In this document: one piece after another, positions 31,896 through 40,251 of the stretch
Layout: each line of letters opens with the position of its first letter
Numbering within the stretch: position 1 is the first letter of the stretch
Notes under the pieces: generated by a model
The model's input: the letters and a program-made list of their open reading frames with translations, nothing else
Told to the model about the DNA's origin: nothing
Databases searched by the model: none
Made by a program: the position numbers and the translations under genes
DNA from: Clostridia bacterium
Lineage (GTDB): Bacteria; Bacillota_A; Clostridia; Oscillospirales; CAG-272
DNA length: 49,727 nucleotides
NCBI GenBank assembly: GCA_017453335.1
Contig: JAFTKI010000068.1
Location: forward strand, 1-49,727
Reading direction: 5' to 3'

Positions 31896-33101
31896 TTAGG
31901 TTGTATAGTTATCAAAATATCCCTGTACCAGAACAACAGGAGTACCCTTGTCGCCCGAGCCGCTGGTCAGGTCGCAGAGCGATCCGATCAGGTCGGTCAA
32001 CTGACGGGGAGTGGTTCCCTGTGCCGCCATGTTGCCCACGAGAGAAGAGCCGTCCTTTGCCTTGATGCTTTCGGAGATCGCCTTTTTGAGTTCCTCGCCC
32101 GACAGGTTCTGGAAATCGTTATCGGCAAGATACTTCAGCTTCAATTCGTTGGGAGTTCCCACAAGACCTGCCGTAAACGCAGGAGATACCACGGGGTCAG
32201 CCAGCTCCCAGATCTTACCCTTGGGATCCTTGAACGCGCCGTCGCCGTACACCATAACCTCTACGTGCTTGCCCGTCTTTTCCAGAATTCTTGCTTGAAT
32301 ATCCTCAACCAGAGGCTGGCAGTAACGCGGGAAGAGCTTTACCTTATCCTCGGTGGACTTGTTGGAGCCAAGCAGACCGTACTGCTCGTTGCAGCCGCTT
32401 CCGTTCACAGGAGCGTTGAGAATGTCATCCAATCCGCAAACCACCTTGGCACCCGCAGCCTTCAGAATACGCTTGGTGCGCTCACGCGTGTGGATATCGC
32501 AGGTCAGAACGCAATCGGTATAGTTCAGAATCGTCTTTGCGTGATTAGCAAAAATGATTTCAACCTCGGTTCCGCAGGAGCGGATCAGGTCGCCGTAATA
32601 TTCAACGTAGTCTACACCCGTAAACTCCAGCTTGGTATCGTTTCCGAACAGCTCACGGTAGCGCTCCAGCGTCAAAACATCGCTGTAAGGATTGATTCCC
32701 GCCTCGTCAAGCTGATCCAACGTAATCATGGAGTTACCAACCTCGTCGGAAGGATATCCCAGCATCAAAACGATCTTCTTAGCGCCCTTTGCGATACCGC
32801 GCAGGCAGATCGAAAAACGGTTACGGGAGAAAATGGGGAAAATAACGCCAACGGTTTCGCCGCCCAGCTTTTCACGCACATCAGCGGCAATATCGTCCAC
32901 GGTTGCATAGTTGCCCTGTGCGCGAGCAACGATCGACTCGGTCATCGAAATGACGTCGCGGTCGTGCAGTTCAAAGCCTTCCGACTCAGCAGCCTCCAAT
33001 ACGCTATCGGTAACAATAGCAGCCAAGTCGTCCCCCTCACGGATGATGGGGCAACGAATTCCGCGAGAAACCGTACCAACTCTACGCTCTTTTGTTTTCA
33101 T
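31896..33101 (-). CDS. Coenzyme F420-0:L-glutamate ligase-like protein
   Basis: 401 residues. The body resembles CofE/FbiB-type ligases: RGIRCPIIREGDDLAAIV at the N-terminus, DRDVISMTESIVARAQGNYATVDDIAADV, and later VMVYGDGAFKDPKGKIWELADPVVSPAF. True F420 is unusual in Clostridia, and no other F420 gene is seen, so this homologue may join glutamate or another amino acid to a different acceptor. ATG 33101 was chosen; a TTG nine bases upstream is the alternative. It has its own consensus promoter and terminator, so it is a single-gene transcript. Confidence 0.75.
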   Translation of the reverse strand: MKTKERRVGTVSRGIRCPIIREGDDLAAIVTDSVLEAAESEGFELHDRDVISMTESIVARAQGNYATVDDIAADVREKLGGETVGVIFPIFSRNRFSICLRGIAKGAKKIVLMLGYPSDEVGNSMITLDQLDEAGINPYSDVLTLERYRELFGNDTKLEFTGVDYVEYYGDLIRSCGTEVEIIFANHAKTILNYTDCVLTCDIHTRERTKRILKAAGAKVVCGLDDILNAPVNGSGCNEQYGLLGSNKSTEDKVKLFPRYCQPLVEDIQARILEKTGKHVEVMVYGDGAFKDPKGKIWELADPVVSPAFTAGLVGTPNELKLKYLADNDFQNLSGEELKKAISESIKAKDGSSLVGNMAAQGTTPRQLTDLIGSLCDLTSGSGDKGTPVVLVQGYFDNYTT

Positions 33102-33184
33102 TGTTTTCAAACCTTTCTCTGTGCCTGCAAGTCCTGATTTGACCGCCTTGGCACAATATAGAAATATAGGATCATTACCTTACT

Positions 33185-33213
33185 ATTATAAACTGTTTTT
33201 ACCTAATTGTCAA
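33185..33213 (-). promoter_or_regulatory. Consensus promoter of the CofE-like gene
   Basis: On the minus strand TTGACA (33213-33208), 17 bases, TATAAT (33190-33185): a perfect sigma-A match. Confidence 0.88.
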
Positions 33214-33235
33214 GAAAAAATACTCTTTCAAGTGC

Positions 33236-33257
33236 AAAAAAATCATTTCGCAAAATG
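33236..33257 (-). terminator. Weak terminator after the VOC gene
   Basis: CATTT-TGCG-AAATG (33257-33244) is followed on the minus strand by A and seven T. The stem is short. Confidence 0.4.
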
Positions 33258-33284
33258 TAATTTTTTGTAAATTTCTATTTTTCC

Positions 33285-33680
33285 TTACTTGACACAGAAA
33301 AACTCGACTTCCTCACCCACAGCACCGATACAAAAAGCAATACGTGCCGGATAAGGAGGATCGGAGGGGATCACGATATCCTTGGGCTCTATCGTAACGG
33401 TATACCCTGCGGCTCTCACGCGTTCGATCATGGCGTCGGGATTCTCGCAAGCGAACGCGATATGACGCAAAGCTCCCATTCCCAGCACGTCGGGAGCATT
33501 GGCAAACAACTCCAGCATGCTGCCGTCACCCGTATCAAGCATCGCGGCAGACTCATCGCCCGCACCCCATGTGCGAACCACTTTCATTCCCAGGAGGTCG
33601 CGGTAAAAGTGCATCATTTTCTGAAAAGCCTCATAGCCCTGTGCTTTCAGAGCCACGTGATGAAGTCCGGTTGTTTTCAT
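33285..33680 (-). CDS. VOC-family (glyoxalase-like) protein
   Basis: 131 residues. The vicinal oxygen chelate fold is suggested by two beta-alpha-beta-beta-beta modules: GLHHVALKAQGYEAFQKMMHFYRDLLGMKVVRTW, then GALRHIAFACENPDAMIERVRAAGY. Likely metal ligands are His in HHVAL, Glu in MLELFA, His in RHIAF and Glu near EVEFF. Substrate unknown. ATG 33680 has AAAGGA upstream. It is the second gene after the MFS transporter, 20 bases away, so both may handle the same compound. Confidence 0.8.
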   Translation of the reverse strand: MKTTGLHHVALKAQGYEAFQKMMHFYRDLLGMKVVRTWGAGDESAAMLDTGDGSMLELFANAPDVLGMGALRHIAFACENPDAMIERVRAAGYTVTIEPKDIVIPSDPPYPARIAFCIGAVGEEVEFFCVK

Positions 33681-33700
33681 ATCCAAAATCCTTTCCAATA

Positions 33701-34978
33701 TCAAGAGTTCTGCTCCGAGGATTCAGCGATCGGAGTATCGGCATATTCCCGACGGAATTTCTTCCAGAGCGGAGACACCACCAAGCATACAGCCATACCC
33801 AAAAGCGAGATCACCATCCATGCAACAAAGGCTGCCGTCCAGCCGTCAAAGGTCTCTTCCAAAAGTGCAAAAACAGGAATTGCGATCGAAGCACCAACAT
33901 AGGTGCAAGCGTTCAGAATCCCCGAAACGGTGGATACCTTTCCCGTTTTCACAAATCGCTTGGGAACCACCGTGATCAGCATCAGATTGATACCGTGCAT
34001 GCAAGCAATGATGATTGCCATCAAGAGAACCGACAGCACCGCACTCGACCACCACATGCTTGCAAAAACCAGAATGAGCGAGCTGATTGCCGAGCCGATG
34101 AAGATCACCGCCGCACAGGTCACCTCATTGCGCAAAAGCTTGCGGTGTACAAGATCAAACGCCATAAAGCTGATCACGCTGAATACCGCAGGAATCACGG
34201 CGGAGAGAATCGCGTCCTCTTCGGAAATTCCAAGGCTTTCATTCATAACAGAGGGCATCCAGTCGGTCACACCGTCACGCAAAGCGCCCTGCAGAATAAT
34301 GCCGAGCATGATCATCGGAACGGCAAAGAAAACGTAGCGCGGGAGCTTGGGAGCATTCGTAACAACAGTTCCCTTCTTCTTTCCGCCAAACGCAAGCGGT
34401 TGCGTGAACAAGCGTCCCTGCAAAATCTGCCATACTGCCAGAATCACAAGTCCCACTGCGGCGCAAACCAAAATGATCTGACGCCATGTAAGCACGTTCA
34501 ACAAGAGTGGACAAAGCAGATACAGCGCAATGGTAGCAAAGGAAGAACCCCAGGAAACACGCACTGCCGCATAGCTGTATTCGTCATCGGTCAGATAAGT
34601 AGACATCAGGCGAACGATCGGAGGCCAAAGCATAGAATGTGCGAAGCCGTTGACACACCAGATCACCGCCATGGGAAGAATGGGCTTTGCAAAGAACATT
34701 GCAACGTTGCACGACACCGCCAAAGCAAGGCCGCCCGTCAGCATCCACTGCGGCTTGATCTTATCCCCCAAAAGGCCGTTGACGACCTGTCCGATACCGT
34801 AGGAAATCGTGAGCGCCGTAACCACAATCGCAATTTCGGATTTTGCCACACCAAGATCAGAGCAGATCTTCACCATCATCACGTTAAAGTTGATGCGCGT
34901 AAAATAGCTTGCAAAATAAACAAGCGTCAGCATCCATGCGATCGCACGGGCGCGCGGACGCATTGAAACCTTTCCCAT
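33701..34978 (-). CDS. MFS transporter, resembling organophosphate:phosphate antiporters
   Basis: 425 residues with about twelve TM segments. RINFNVMMVKICSDLGVAKSEIAIVVTALTISYGIGQVVNGLLGDKI in the first half is close to the GlpT/UhpT (OPA) pattern, with an Arg in TM1 and GxLxD between TM2 and TM3. WCVNGFAHSMLWPPIVRLMS also fits. The substrate is not determined; glycerol-3-phosphate or hexose-phosphate is a family-based guess. An alternative start 15 bases downstream (MRPRAR) also has a site. It has its own promoter and is followed by the VOC gene. Confidence 0.8.
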   Translation of the reverse strand: MGKVSMRPRARAIAWMLTLVYFASYFTRINFNVMMVKICSDLGVAKSEIAIVVTALTISYGIGQVVNGLLGDKIKPQWMLTGGLALAVSCNVAMFFAKPILPMAVIWCVNGFAHSMLWPPIVRLMSTYLTDDEYSYAAVRVSWGSSFATIALYLLCPLLLNVLTWRQIILVCAAVGLVILAVWQILQGRLFTQPLAFGGKKKGTVVTNAPKLPRYVFFAVPMIMLGIILQGALRDGVTDWMPSVMNESLGISEEDAILSAVIPAVFSVISFMAFDLVHRKLLRNEVTCAAVIFIGSAISSLILVFASMWWSSAVLSVLLMAIIIACMHGINLMLITVVPKRFVKTGKVSTVSGILNACTYVGASIAIPVFALLEETFDGWTAAFVAWMVISLLGMAVCLVVSPLWKKFRREYADTPIAESSEQNS

Positions 34979-35010
34979 ATCAAAAACCTCTTTTCGTTTT
35001 TTAACATCTT

Positions 35011-35039
35011 ATTATATCACGCAACTAAGGAAAAGTCAA
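35011..35039 (-). promoter_or_regulatory. Extended -10 promoter of the MFS gene
   Basis: On the minus strand TTGACT (35039-35034), 17 bases, TATAAT (35016-35011) preceded by TGA. Confidence 0.78.
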
Positions 35040-35150
35040 GGAATATTCCAAAATATATCCATTTACCAAAAAAGCACGGTTTGAATAGCAAACTTGCTTT
35101 AGGTTCAAAAAGAAAAAACGCAATCAAACGCCAAGAAAGGGATAAAGAAA

Positions 35151-35178
35151 GTCCCGATGGGAAAGAACCCATCGGAAC
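35151..35178 (-). terminator. Terminator after the SGNH lipoprotein gene
   Basis: GTTCCGATGGG (35178-35168) pairs with CCCATCGGGAC (35161-35151), followed on the minus strand by TTTCTTT. Confidence 0.75.
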
Positions 35179-35192
35179 TTCAAAAATAAGAT

Positions 35193-36542
35193 TCAATTTA
35201 CGAGATATTGGTCGGTCTTGCCCTCGCGCAACAGCTTAAGCATCGCAACAACACCCTCTGCAATGATCTCATGTCCCTGATCGTTGGGATGCAAGCAATC
35301 GGGGTACATGGAAACAGGAGTATTCTTATTGGTATAAGAGTTCATGTCGTACAGGTGAACGTAATCTGCACCCTTTGCACGCAGATCGGTCACCGACTGT
35401 GCCTGCAGCGCAATGATGCGAGGCGAGGAGTGATAGTGGCTGCTGTAATAATACGAGCTACTCGGATCTCCGCTGCGGTAGTATACAGGGCAGTTCATGA
35501 CTACCACCTCAGCGTCCTCATTCTCCATGTGGATGCTCTGAACCATATAGGTCATGTCCTTCAGAAAGTTTTTATCGTCCTGCTCGGTCCAAACGCCGTC
35601 CCACGTGTTGCCTGTTTTGGCATCGGCATAACCGTCGTTTACACCCAGCATGATCAGCACGGTATCAAACTTTTCGGCTCTCATATCGTTACGGAAATTC
35701 TTCCACAGGCTGGTCACGGCAAAGCCGTTCAGATCCTGGCGCAAGCATACGCCGGGCATTGCATAAGACTTGACCACACATTCCTGCCAGTACATTCTAC
35801 CCGTCTGTGCCGCATAACCGAAACGACCGTTGTTATTGGTGTAATCGGTGGAAAGTGCACCGTAAGAGATGCTGTCACCCAAGATTGCAATGCGCTCCAG
35901 ATGATACTCACCCGACAAGGGAGTGGTGGTATCGATCACATAGTAATTACCCTTTACCGTAGAAGCAAAATACGCCTCAATATTATCCACCGCGTGATAA
36001 GTGGTACCGGGCGCACCACCGCAGATCACCAGCTTACCCGAATCCATTGCAACGATAAACTGATCCGTTGTCAGTGCTTTGACCGCGTCCGATTTAGACT
36101 GTGTACGGTTGGTGTTTCCAATGAGGATCTCATGCTCCTTTTCGGTTCTTCCGCTTTCCATATCGGCATACACCTCAAGCGTTACGCCGAATTTTTCTTG
36201 GATCAGCGCAGCTAAACGGGTAGCCGTCACCTTTCCGCTGTCATATTCTTCGCGCCAGTATTGGCCCATTTGATATTTTTCCTTGGGGATTTCGTAAACG
36301 ATCGAAAACTCGGAAATATCCACACCGCTGAGTCGGAGAGTGGGATCCAAGGGCTTATTTTGGTTTTCTTCATCAGGATTGTTGTTCTCGGGCGTGGAAT
36401 CGTTGTTTCCTCCCGAGGTATTGGGAGTGTTGTTATTGTTATTTCCGGAGTCCGTCGGGGCTTTGTCTCCGCCGCAAGCTGCGAACAGGAAAAGCATTGC
36501 CAACAGCAATGCCAGCATCGATATCAAGCGTTTGTGTTTCAT
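35193..36542 (-). CDS. SGNH/GDSL-type hydrolase lipoprotein
   Basis: 449 residues. The lipoprotein signal ends LFAAC with Cys23, followed by a low-complexity Asn/Ser/Thr/Glu linker (about 25-65). An N-terminal accessory domain (about 70-215) precedes the hydrolase domain: block I ILGDSISYGAL with the nucleophile Ser, block III MLGVNDGY, and block V YPDCLHPNDQGHE with the Asp-x-x-His pair. The enzyme is an anchored esterase, probably acting on polysaccharide acetyl groups or similar outside the cell; the substrate is not known. Single gene with its own promoter and terminator. Confidence 0.88.
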   Translation of the reverse strand: MKHKRLISMLALLLAMLFLFAACGGDKAPTDSGNNNNNTPNTSGGNNDSTPENNNPDEENQNKPLDPTLRLSGVDISEFSIVYEIPKEKYQMGQYWREEYDSGKVTATRLAALIQEKFGVTLEVYADMESGRTEKEHEILIGNTNRTQSKSDAVKALTTDQFIVAMDSGKLVICGGAPGTTYHAVDNIEAYFASTVKGNYYVIDTTTPLSGEYHLERIAILGDSISYGALSTDYTNNNGRFGYAAQTGRMYWQECVVKSYAMPGVCLRQDLNGFAVTSLWKNFRNDMRAEKFDTVLIMLGVNDGYADAKTGNTWDGVWTEQDDKNFLKDMTYMVQSIHMENEDAEVVVMNCPVYYRSGDPSSSYYYSSHYHSSPRIIALQAQSVTDLRAKGADYVHLYDMNSYTNKNTPVSMYPDCLHPNDQGHEIIAEGVVAMLKLLREGKTDQYLVN

Positions 36543-36590
36543 GGTTCAAATACACCGAACTATCGGCATCCTTTCTTCTATGATACATTT

Positions 36591-36620
36591 ATTATACCAT
36601 ATCCTCTGCGGCTCTGTCAA
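36591..36620 (-). promoter_or_regulatory. Promoter of the SGNH lipoprotein gene
   Basis: On the minus strand TTGACA (36620-36615), 18 bases, TATAAT (36596-36591) preceded by TGG. Confidence 0.8.
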
Positions 36621-36633
36621 GTACAAACAAAAG

Positions 36634-36670
36634 AAAACGGATCAAGTCCGTAAATGACTCGATCCGTTTT
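36634..36670 (-). terminator. Terminator of the liv operon
   Basis: A 15-bp stem (36670-36656 with 36648-36634, one G-T pair) with outer AAAA/TTTT and then CTTTTG lies just beyond the livF stop. Confidence 0.85.
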
Positions 36671-36675
36671 CCGAT

Positions 36676-37386
36676 TTAACCGCCAAGGTAAGCCTTTTGA
36701 ACCTGCTCACTTGCGGCAAGCTCTGCGCCCGTCCCCGTCAGGGTGATCGAGCCGGTTTCCATAACGTAAGCTCGGTCGGCAATCGCCAAAGCCTTTTCGG
36801 CGTTTTGCTCCACAAGCAGGATGGTAGTTCCCGTTTCGTTGAGGTGCTTGATCATTTCAAAGACCTGCGAAACAAGAATCGGTGCCAAGCCCATCGAGGG
36901 CTCGTCAAGCATCAACAGCTTGGGATGGCTCATCATGGCGCGTCCCATTGCCAGCATCTGCTGCTCACCGCCCGAAAGCATGCCCGCCATCTGCGATTTA
37001 CGCTCCTCCAATCGGGGGAACAGGGTGTAAATATTCTCCAAATCGCGTTTGATCTGTGCGCGATCCTTGGAGGTATACGCGCCCATGATCAAGTTCTCGT
37101 AAACGTTCAACTCGGCAAAGATACGTCTGCCCTCGGGAACCTGTGTCAGCCCGTGGCGCATAATCTTGTGCGTGGGTTGACCTACGATGCTTTTTCCTTC
37201 ATAGAGGATATCGCCCGATTTCGGATGAATAAAGCCCATGATGCTCTGCATCGCGGTGGTTTTTCCTGCGCCGTTTGCACCAATCAGCGTTACGATCTCG
37301 CCCTCATTGACCTCAAACGAGACCTTTTTGAGCGCGTTGATGACGCCGTAATAAACCTCTAACTCTTTTACTTCAAGAAGTGCCAT
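36676..37386 (-). CDS. livF: Branched-chain amino acid ABC transporter ATPase LivF
   Basis: 236 residues. Walker A is GANGAGKTT (about residues 36-44), signature motif LSGGEQQMLAMGRAMM, Walker B LLMLDEPSMGLAP, then the switch His region replaced by VEQN as is normal for LivF. It is one of the two different cytoplasmic ATPases of the HAAT-type importer. Last gene of livKHMGF; the livG stop is nine bases upstream. Confidence 0.95.
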   Translation of the reverse strand: MALLEVKELEVYYGVINALKKVSFEVNEGEIVTLIGANGAGKTTAMQSIMGFIHPKSGDILYEGKSIVGQPTHKIMRHGLTQVPEGRRIFAELNVYENLIMGAYTSKDRAQIKRDLENIYTLFPRLEERKSQMAGMLSGGEQQMLAMGRAMMSHPKLLMLDEPSMGLAPILVSQVFEMIKHLNETGTTILLVEQNAEKALAIADRAYVMETGSITLTGTGAELAASEQVQKAYLGG

Positions 37387-37395
37387 TCTGCGTCC

Positions 37396-38166
37396 TCACT
37401 TTCCGATATACGCCTTGACAACCTCGGGATCGCTCAATGCGTCCTTCGTGTTACCCTGTGCAATGGTGGTACCGAAATTCAAGACCGTGATGCGGTCGCA
37501 AATACCCGAAACAAATTTCAGGTCATGCTCGATCAAAAGGATGGTGAGTCCGAATTTCTCACGCAACAGCTCGATCGTTTTGCGCAAGTCCTCGGTCTCG
37601 TTGGGGTTCATACCTGCGGCAGGCTCATCCAGAAGCAAGAGCTTCGGACCTGTGGCAAGTGCGCGCGCGATCTCCAGCTTACGCTGTTTACCGTATGGCA
37701 GGTTGCACGCCAGAGCGTTCTTCTCTTCCTCCAGATCAAAGATCTTGAGGATCTCAACCGCTCTTTCCTTCATTCCCTTTTCCACCTTGAAGTGTCTCGG
37801 GAGACGGAACATACTCTCAAACATCGAGCAACGGAACTCCTCGTTGTAATGAAGTCCCACCATAACGTTGCGGCGAACCGTCATATTGTTAAACAAACGA
37901 ATGTTCTGGAAGGTACGCGCAATTCCCTCGTGATTGATCTTATCCTGCGATTTATGATTCAACTCTTTTCCGTTGAGGTAGAAGGTACCCTCGGTGGGCT
38001 GATAAACGCCTGTCAAAATGTTAAAAACGGTTGTTTTTCCTGCACCGTTCGGGCCGATCAACCCATAGATCTCGCCCTTTTTGATCTGCAGATTCACGTT
38101 ATCTACAGCACGCAAGCCGCCAAAGGAGATACCGAGATTTTTTGTTTCAAGTACAAATTCACTCAT
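37396..38166 (-). CDS. livG: Branched-chain amino acid ABC transporter ATPase LivG
   Basis: 256 residues. Walker A GPNGAGKTT, the LivG-specific GIARTFQNIRLFNNMTVRRNVMVG segment, a signature region reading LPYGKQRKLEIARALA instead of LSGGQ (usual for LivG), Walker B LLLLDEPAAGMNP and LIEHDLKFV. Its start overlaps livM by eight bases. It pairs with LivF. Confidence 0.95.
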   Translation of the reverse strand: MSEFVLETKNLGISFGGLRAVDNVNLQIKKGEIYGLIGPNGAGKTTVFNILTGVYQPTEGTFYLNGKELNHKSQDKINHEGIARTFQNIRLFNNMTVRRNVMVGLHYNEEFRCSMFESMFRLPRHFKVEKGMKERAVEILKIFDLEEEKNALACNLPYGKQRKLEIARALATGPKLLLLDEPAAGMNPNETEDLRKTIELLREKFGLTILLIEHDLKFVSGICDRITVLNFGTTIAQGNTKDALSDPEVVKAYIGK

Positions 38167-39283
38167 CTTTTTTCTCCTCCTTCGGTTTATCGGGCTTGTA
38201 ATCGTTCACAACGAGATCGGTGGACAGAATCGCATCCATCTTGATCTTGGTGGGAACCACATCCCATCTTCCCGAATCGTTGGGATCGTCCTTTTTCCGC
38301 TTGAACAGATTGTGCAGATTGTATTTATCTCTAAAATTCTTCAAAGCAGGAGCGTTGTTATAGATAACAACAATGATCAAAATTACGGCATAGATAATAT
38401 TTTTATAAACCGCATATTCTGCAGGCAGGGATGTCAAAAGCAGAATATTCAGCGAAGTGATCAGAGTTGCGGCCACGATGGAGCCATTGATGCTGCCCAT
38501 ACCGCCGATAACCACCATAACCAGAATTTCGATCGATTTATTGTAGGTAAACGTCTCGCTTCGTACCGAGTCTCTCTGCATATACGCATAGATCACGCCC
38601 GCAATACCTGCAAAGACTGCGGCAATCACGAATACGACCAGCTTATACTTCGTAACGTTGATACCGGTTGATCTCGCAGCGATCTCATTATCACGGATCG
38701 CAGTGATAGCACGGCCGTGCTTGCTTCGGATGAGGTTTTGGATCACGAACAGCATGATCAGAACCAAAACAAATCCAAACACAAAAAGCATTTTTCTGGA
38801 ATCCATAACGGGGGCTTCCATACCAAGCGTACCGCCAAAGCTTTCGGTGCTTGAGTTTTGGAACAGTGTTCTTACGATCTCACCAAAGGCCAGCGTGGTA
38901 ATCGCAAGATAGTCTCCCTTCAGTCGAAGAGCAGGCAAACCAACGATAAAGCCGCAAACGCCCGCACAGATACCGCCTGCCAACAGTGCAACGATAAACG
39001 AAAGAATACCGTCACCCAGCACAGGAGAGATCATCAGAGCGATCTTGCCGCCAAGATATGCGCCGACACACATAAAGCCCGCGTGTCCCAGGGAAAGCTC
39101 GCCCAAAAATCCAACTACAAGACTGAGCGATCCCGCCAACAAAATTGCAATCGAAATTTCCTCAAGCAGAGTTCTTGTTGATCTCGGGATAGAATCGGCA
39201 AAAAAGAACATTACAATCGTAAAAATGCCGATGATCAGGAAGGGCAGATACAGACTCCATTTGATTTGTTGCAGTTTTTTCAT
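38159..39283 (-). CDS. livM: Branched-chain amino acid ABC transporter permease LivM
   Basis: 374 residues, about ten TM segments. The family blocks FLGELSLGHAGFMCVGAYLGG, LRLKGDYLAITTLAFGEIVRTL and VVIGGMGSINGSIVAA are all present. A charged C-terminal tail of about 50 residues follows the last TM. It overlaps livG and livH by a few bases, indicating translational coupling. Confidence 0.94.
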   Translation of the reverse strand: MKKLQQIKWSLYLPFLIIGIFTIVMFFFADSIPRSTRTLLEEISIAILLAGSLSLVVGFLGELSLGHAGFMCVGAYLGGKIALMISPVLGDGILSFIVALLAGGICAGVCGFIVGLPALRLKGDYLAITTLAFGEIVRTLFQNSSTESFGGTLGMEAPVMDSRKMLFVFGFVLVLIMLFVIQNLIRSKHGRAITAIRDNEIAARSTGINVTKYKLVVFVIAAVFAGIAGVIYAYMQRDSVRSETFTYNKSIEILVMVVIGGMGSINGSIVAATLITSLNILLLTSLPAEYAVYKNIIYAVILIIVVIYNNAPALKNFRDKYNLHNLFKRKKDDPNDSGRWDVVPTKIKMDAILSTDLVVNDYKPDKPKEEKKDE

Positions 39284-40173
39284 ACCTTTTCCCTCCGTTT
39301 CTTACCCAACAAGCCCGTAGGCTTCACCAGAAGAACGATGATCAGGATTGTAAACTGGATCGCATTTGCATACGGGCCCACACCGGGGATCGCATTGGCA
39401 AAGCACTCGATCAGACCCAGCAAAAGTCCGCCGATCATAGCACCGGGGATAGAACCGATACCTCCAACAACCGCTGCGGTAAATGCAATAATACCGGGAA
39501 GCGCACCGTAAGTAGGAACTACGGACTCCATGTTCAGCACCTTGAACCAACCTGCCAATGCAGCCAAAGCCGCACCGATTGCAAAGGTGATGGTGATAAT
39601 GAAGTTGACGTTAATTCCCATCAATTGGGCAGCACCCTTATCCTCGGATACCGCAATCATTGCACGTCCCGTTTTGGAAAATTTAATAAATATAGTCAGT
39701 GCAACCATCAGGCAAACCGAGCAGATCAGTACGATCATGGTAGTAACCTTGATGTTATAGCCAAACAAAGGAAATGTTCCGAAATTATCGAACGCAGTGG
39801 TTCCCTTGTTATTTGCACCAACCGCCAACTGTGCCATACTTTGCAGGAAGTAGCTGACACCGATCGCCGTGATCAGAACCGCCAAAGGAGAGGCACCGCG
39901 CAAGGGCTTATATGCCAATTTTTCCATCAAAACACCAACTGCCATGCAGATCAGCATTGCAAGCAAAACCGAGCATACAGCAAAAATGGGGTTCAGTTCT
40001 CCCGGCGTGGGACCCAAAAACAAAACGATGGAGTATGCACCCACCATGATCAGGTCACCGTGCGCGAAGTTCAGCATCTTGGCGATACCGTATACCATCG
40101 TATAGCCAAGTGCCACCATGGCGTAAATACCGCCAAGGCTTAAACCGTTTATAAAAGCATCAATAAAATTCAT
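39280..40173 (-). CDS. livH: Branched-chain amino acid ABC transporter permease LivH
   Basis: 297 residues with about eight TM segments. Typical blocks are INGLSLGGIYAMVALGYTMVYGIAKMLNFAHGDLIMVGAY at the N-terminus and FTAAVVGGIGSIPGAMIGGLLLG near the C-terminus. The end overlaps livM by four bases (ATGA type). It lies 78 bases after livK, with a hairpin between. Confidence 0.95.
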   Translation of the reverse strand: MNFIDAFINGLSLGGIYAMVALGYTMVYGIAKMLNFAHGDLIMVGAYSIVLFLGPTPGELNPIFAVCSVLLAMLICMAVGVLMEKLAYKPLRGASPLAVLITAIGVSYFLQSMAQLAVGANNKGTTAFDNFGTFPLFGYNIKVTTMIVLICSVCLMVALTIFIKFSKTGRAMIAVSEDKGAAQLMGINVNFIITITFAIGAALAALAGWFKVLNMESVVPTYGALPGIIAFTAAVVGGIGSIPGAMIGGLLLGLIECFANAIPGVGPYANAIQFTILIIVLLVKPTGLLGKKRREKV

Positions 40174-40195
40174 ACGTGTCCTTTGTAAGTAACAA

Positions 40196-40230
40196 ACAGT
40201 TGCTGATGCAAAAATCGCATCAGCAACTGT
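40196..40230 (-). other. Intercistronic hairpin between livK and livH
   Basis: A perfect 14-bp stem (40230-40217 with 40209-40196) with a 7-base loop, not followed by a T run on the minus strand. It probably stabilises the livK message or causes partial termination, giving more binding protein than permease. Confidence 0.65.
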
Positions 40231-40251
40231 ATGTGATTTGTTGTTAAAAGA

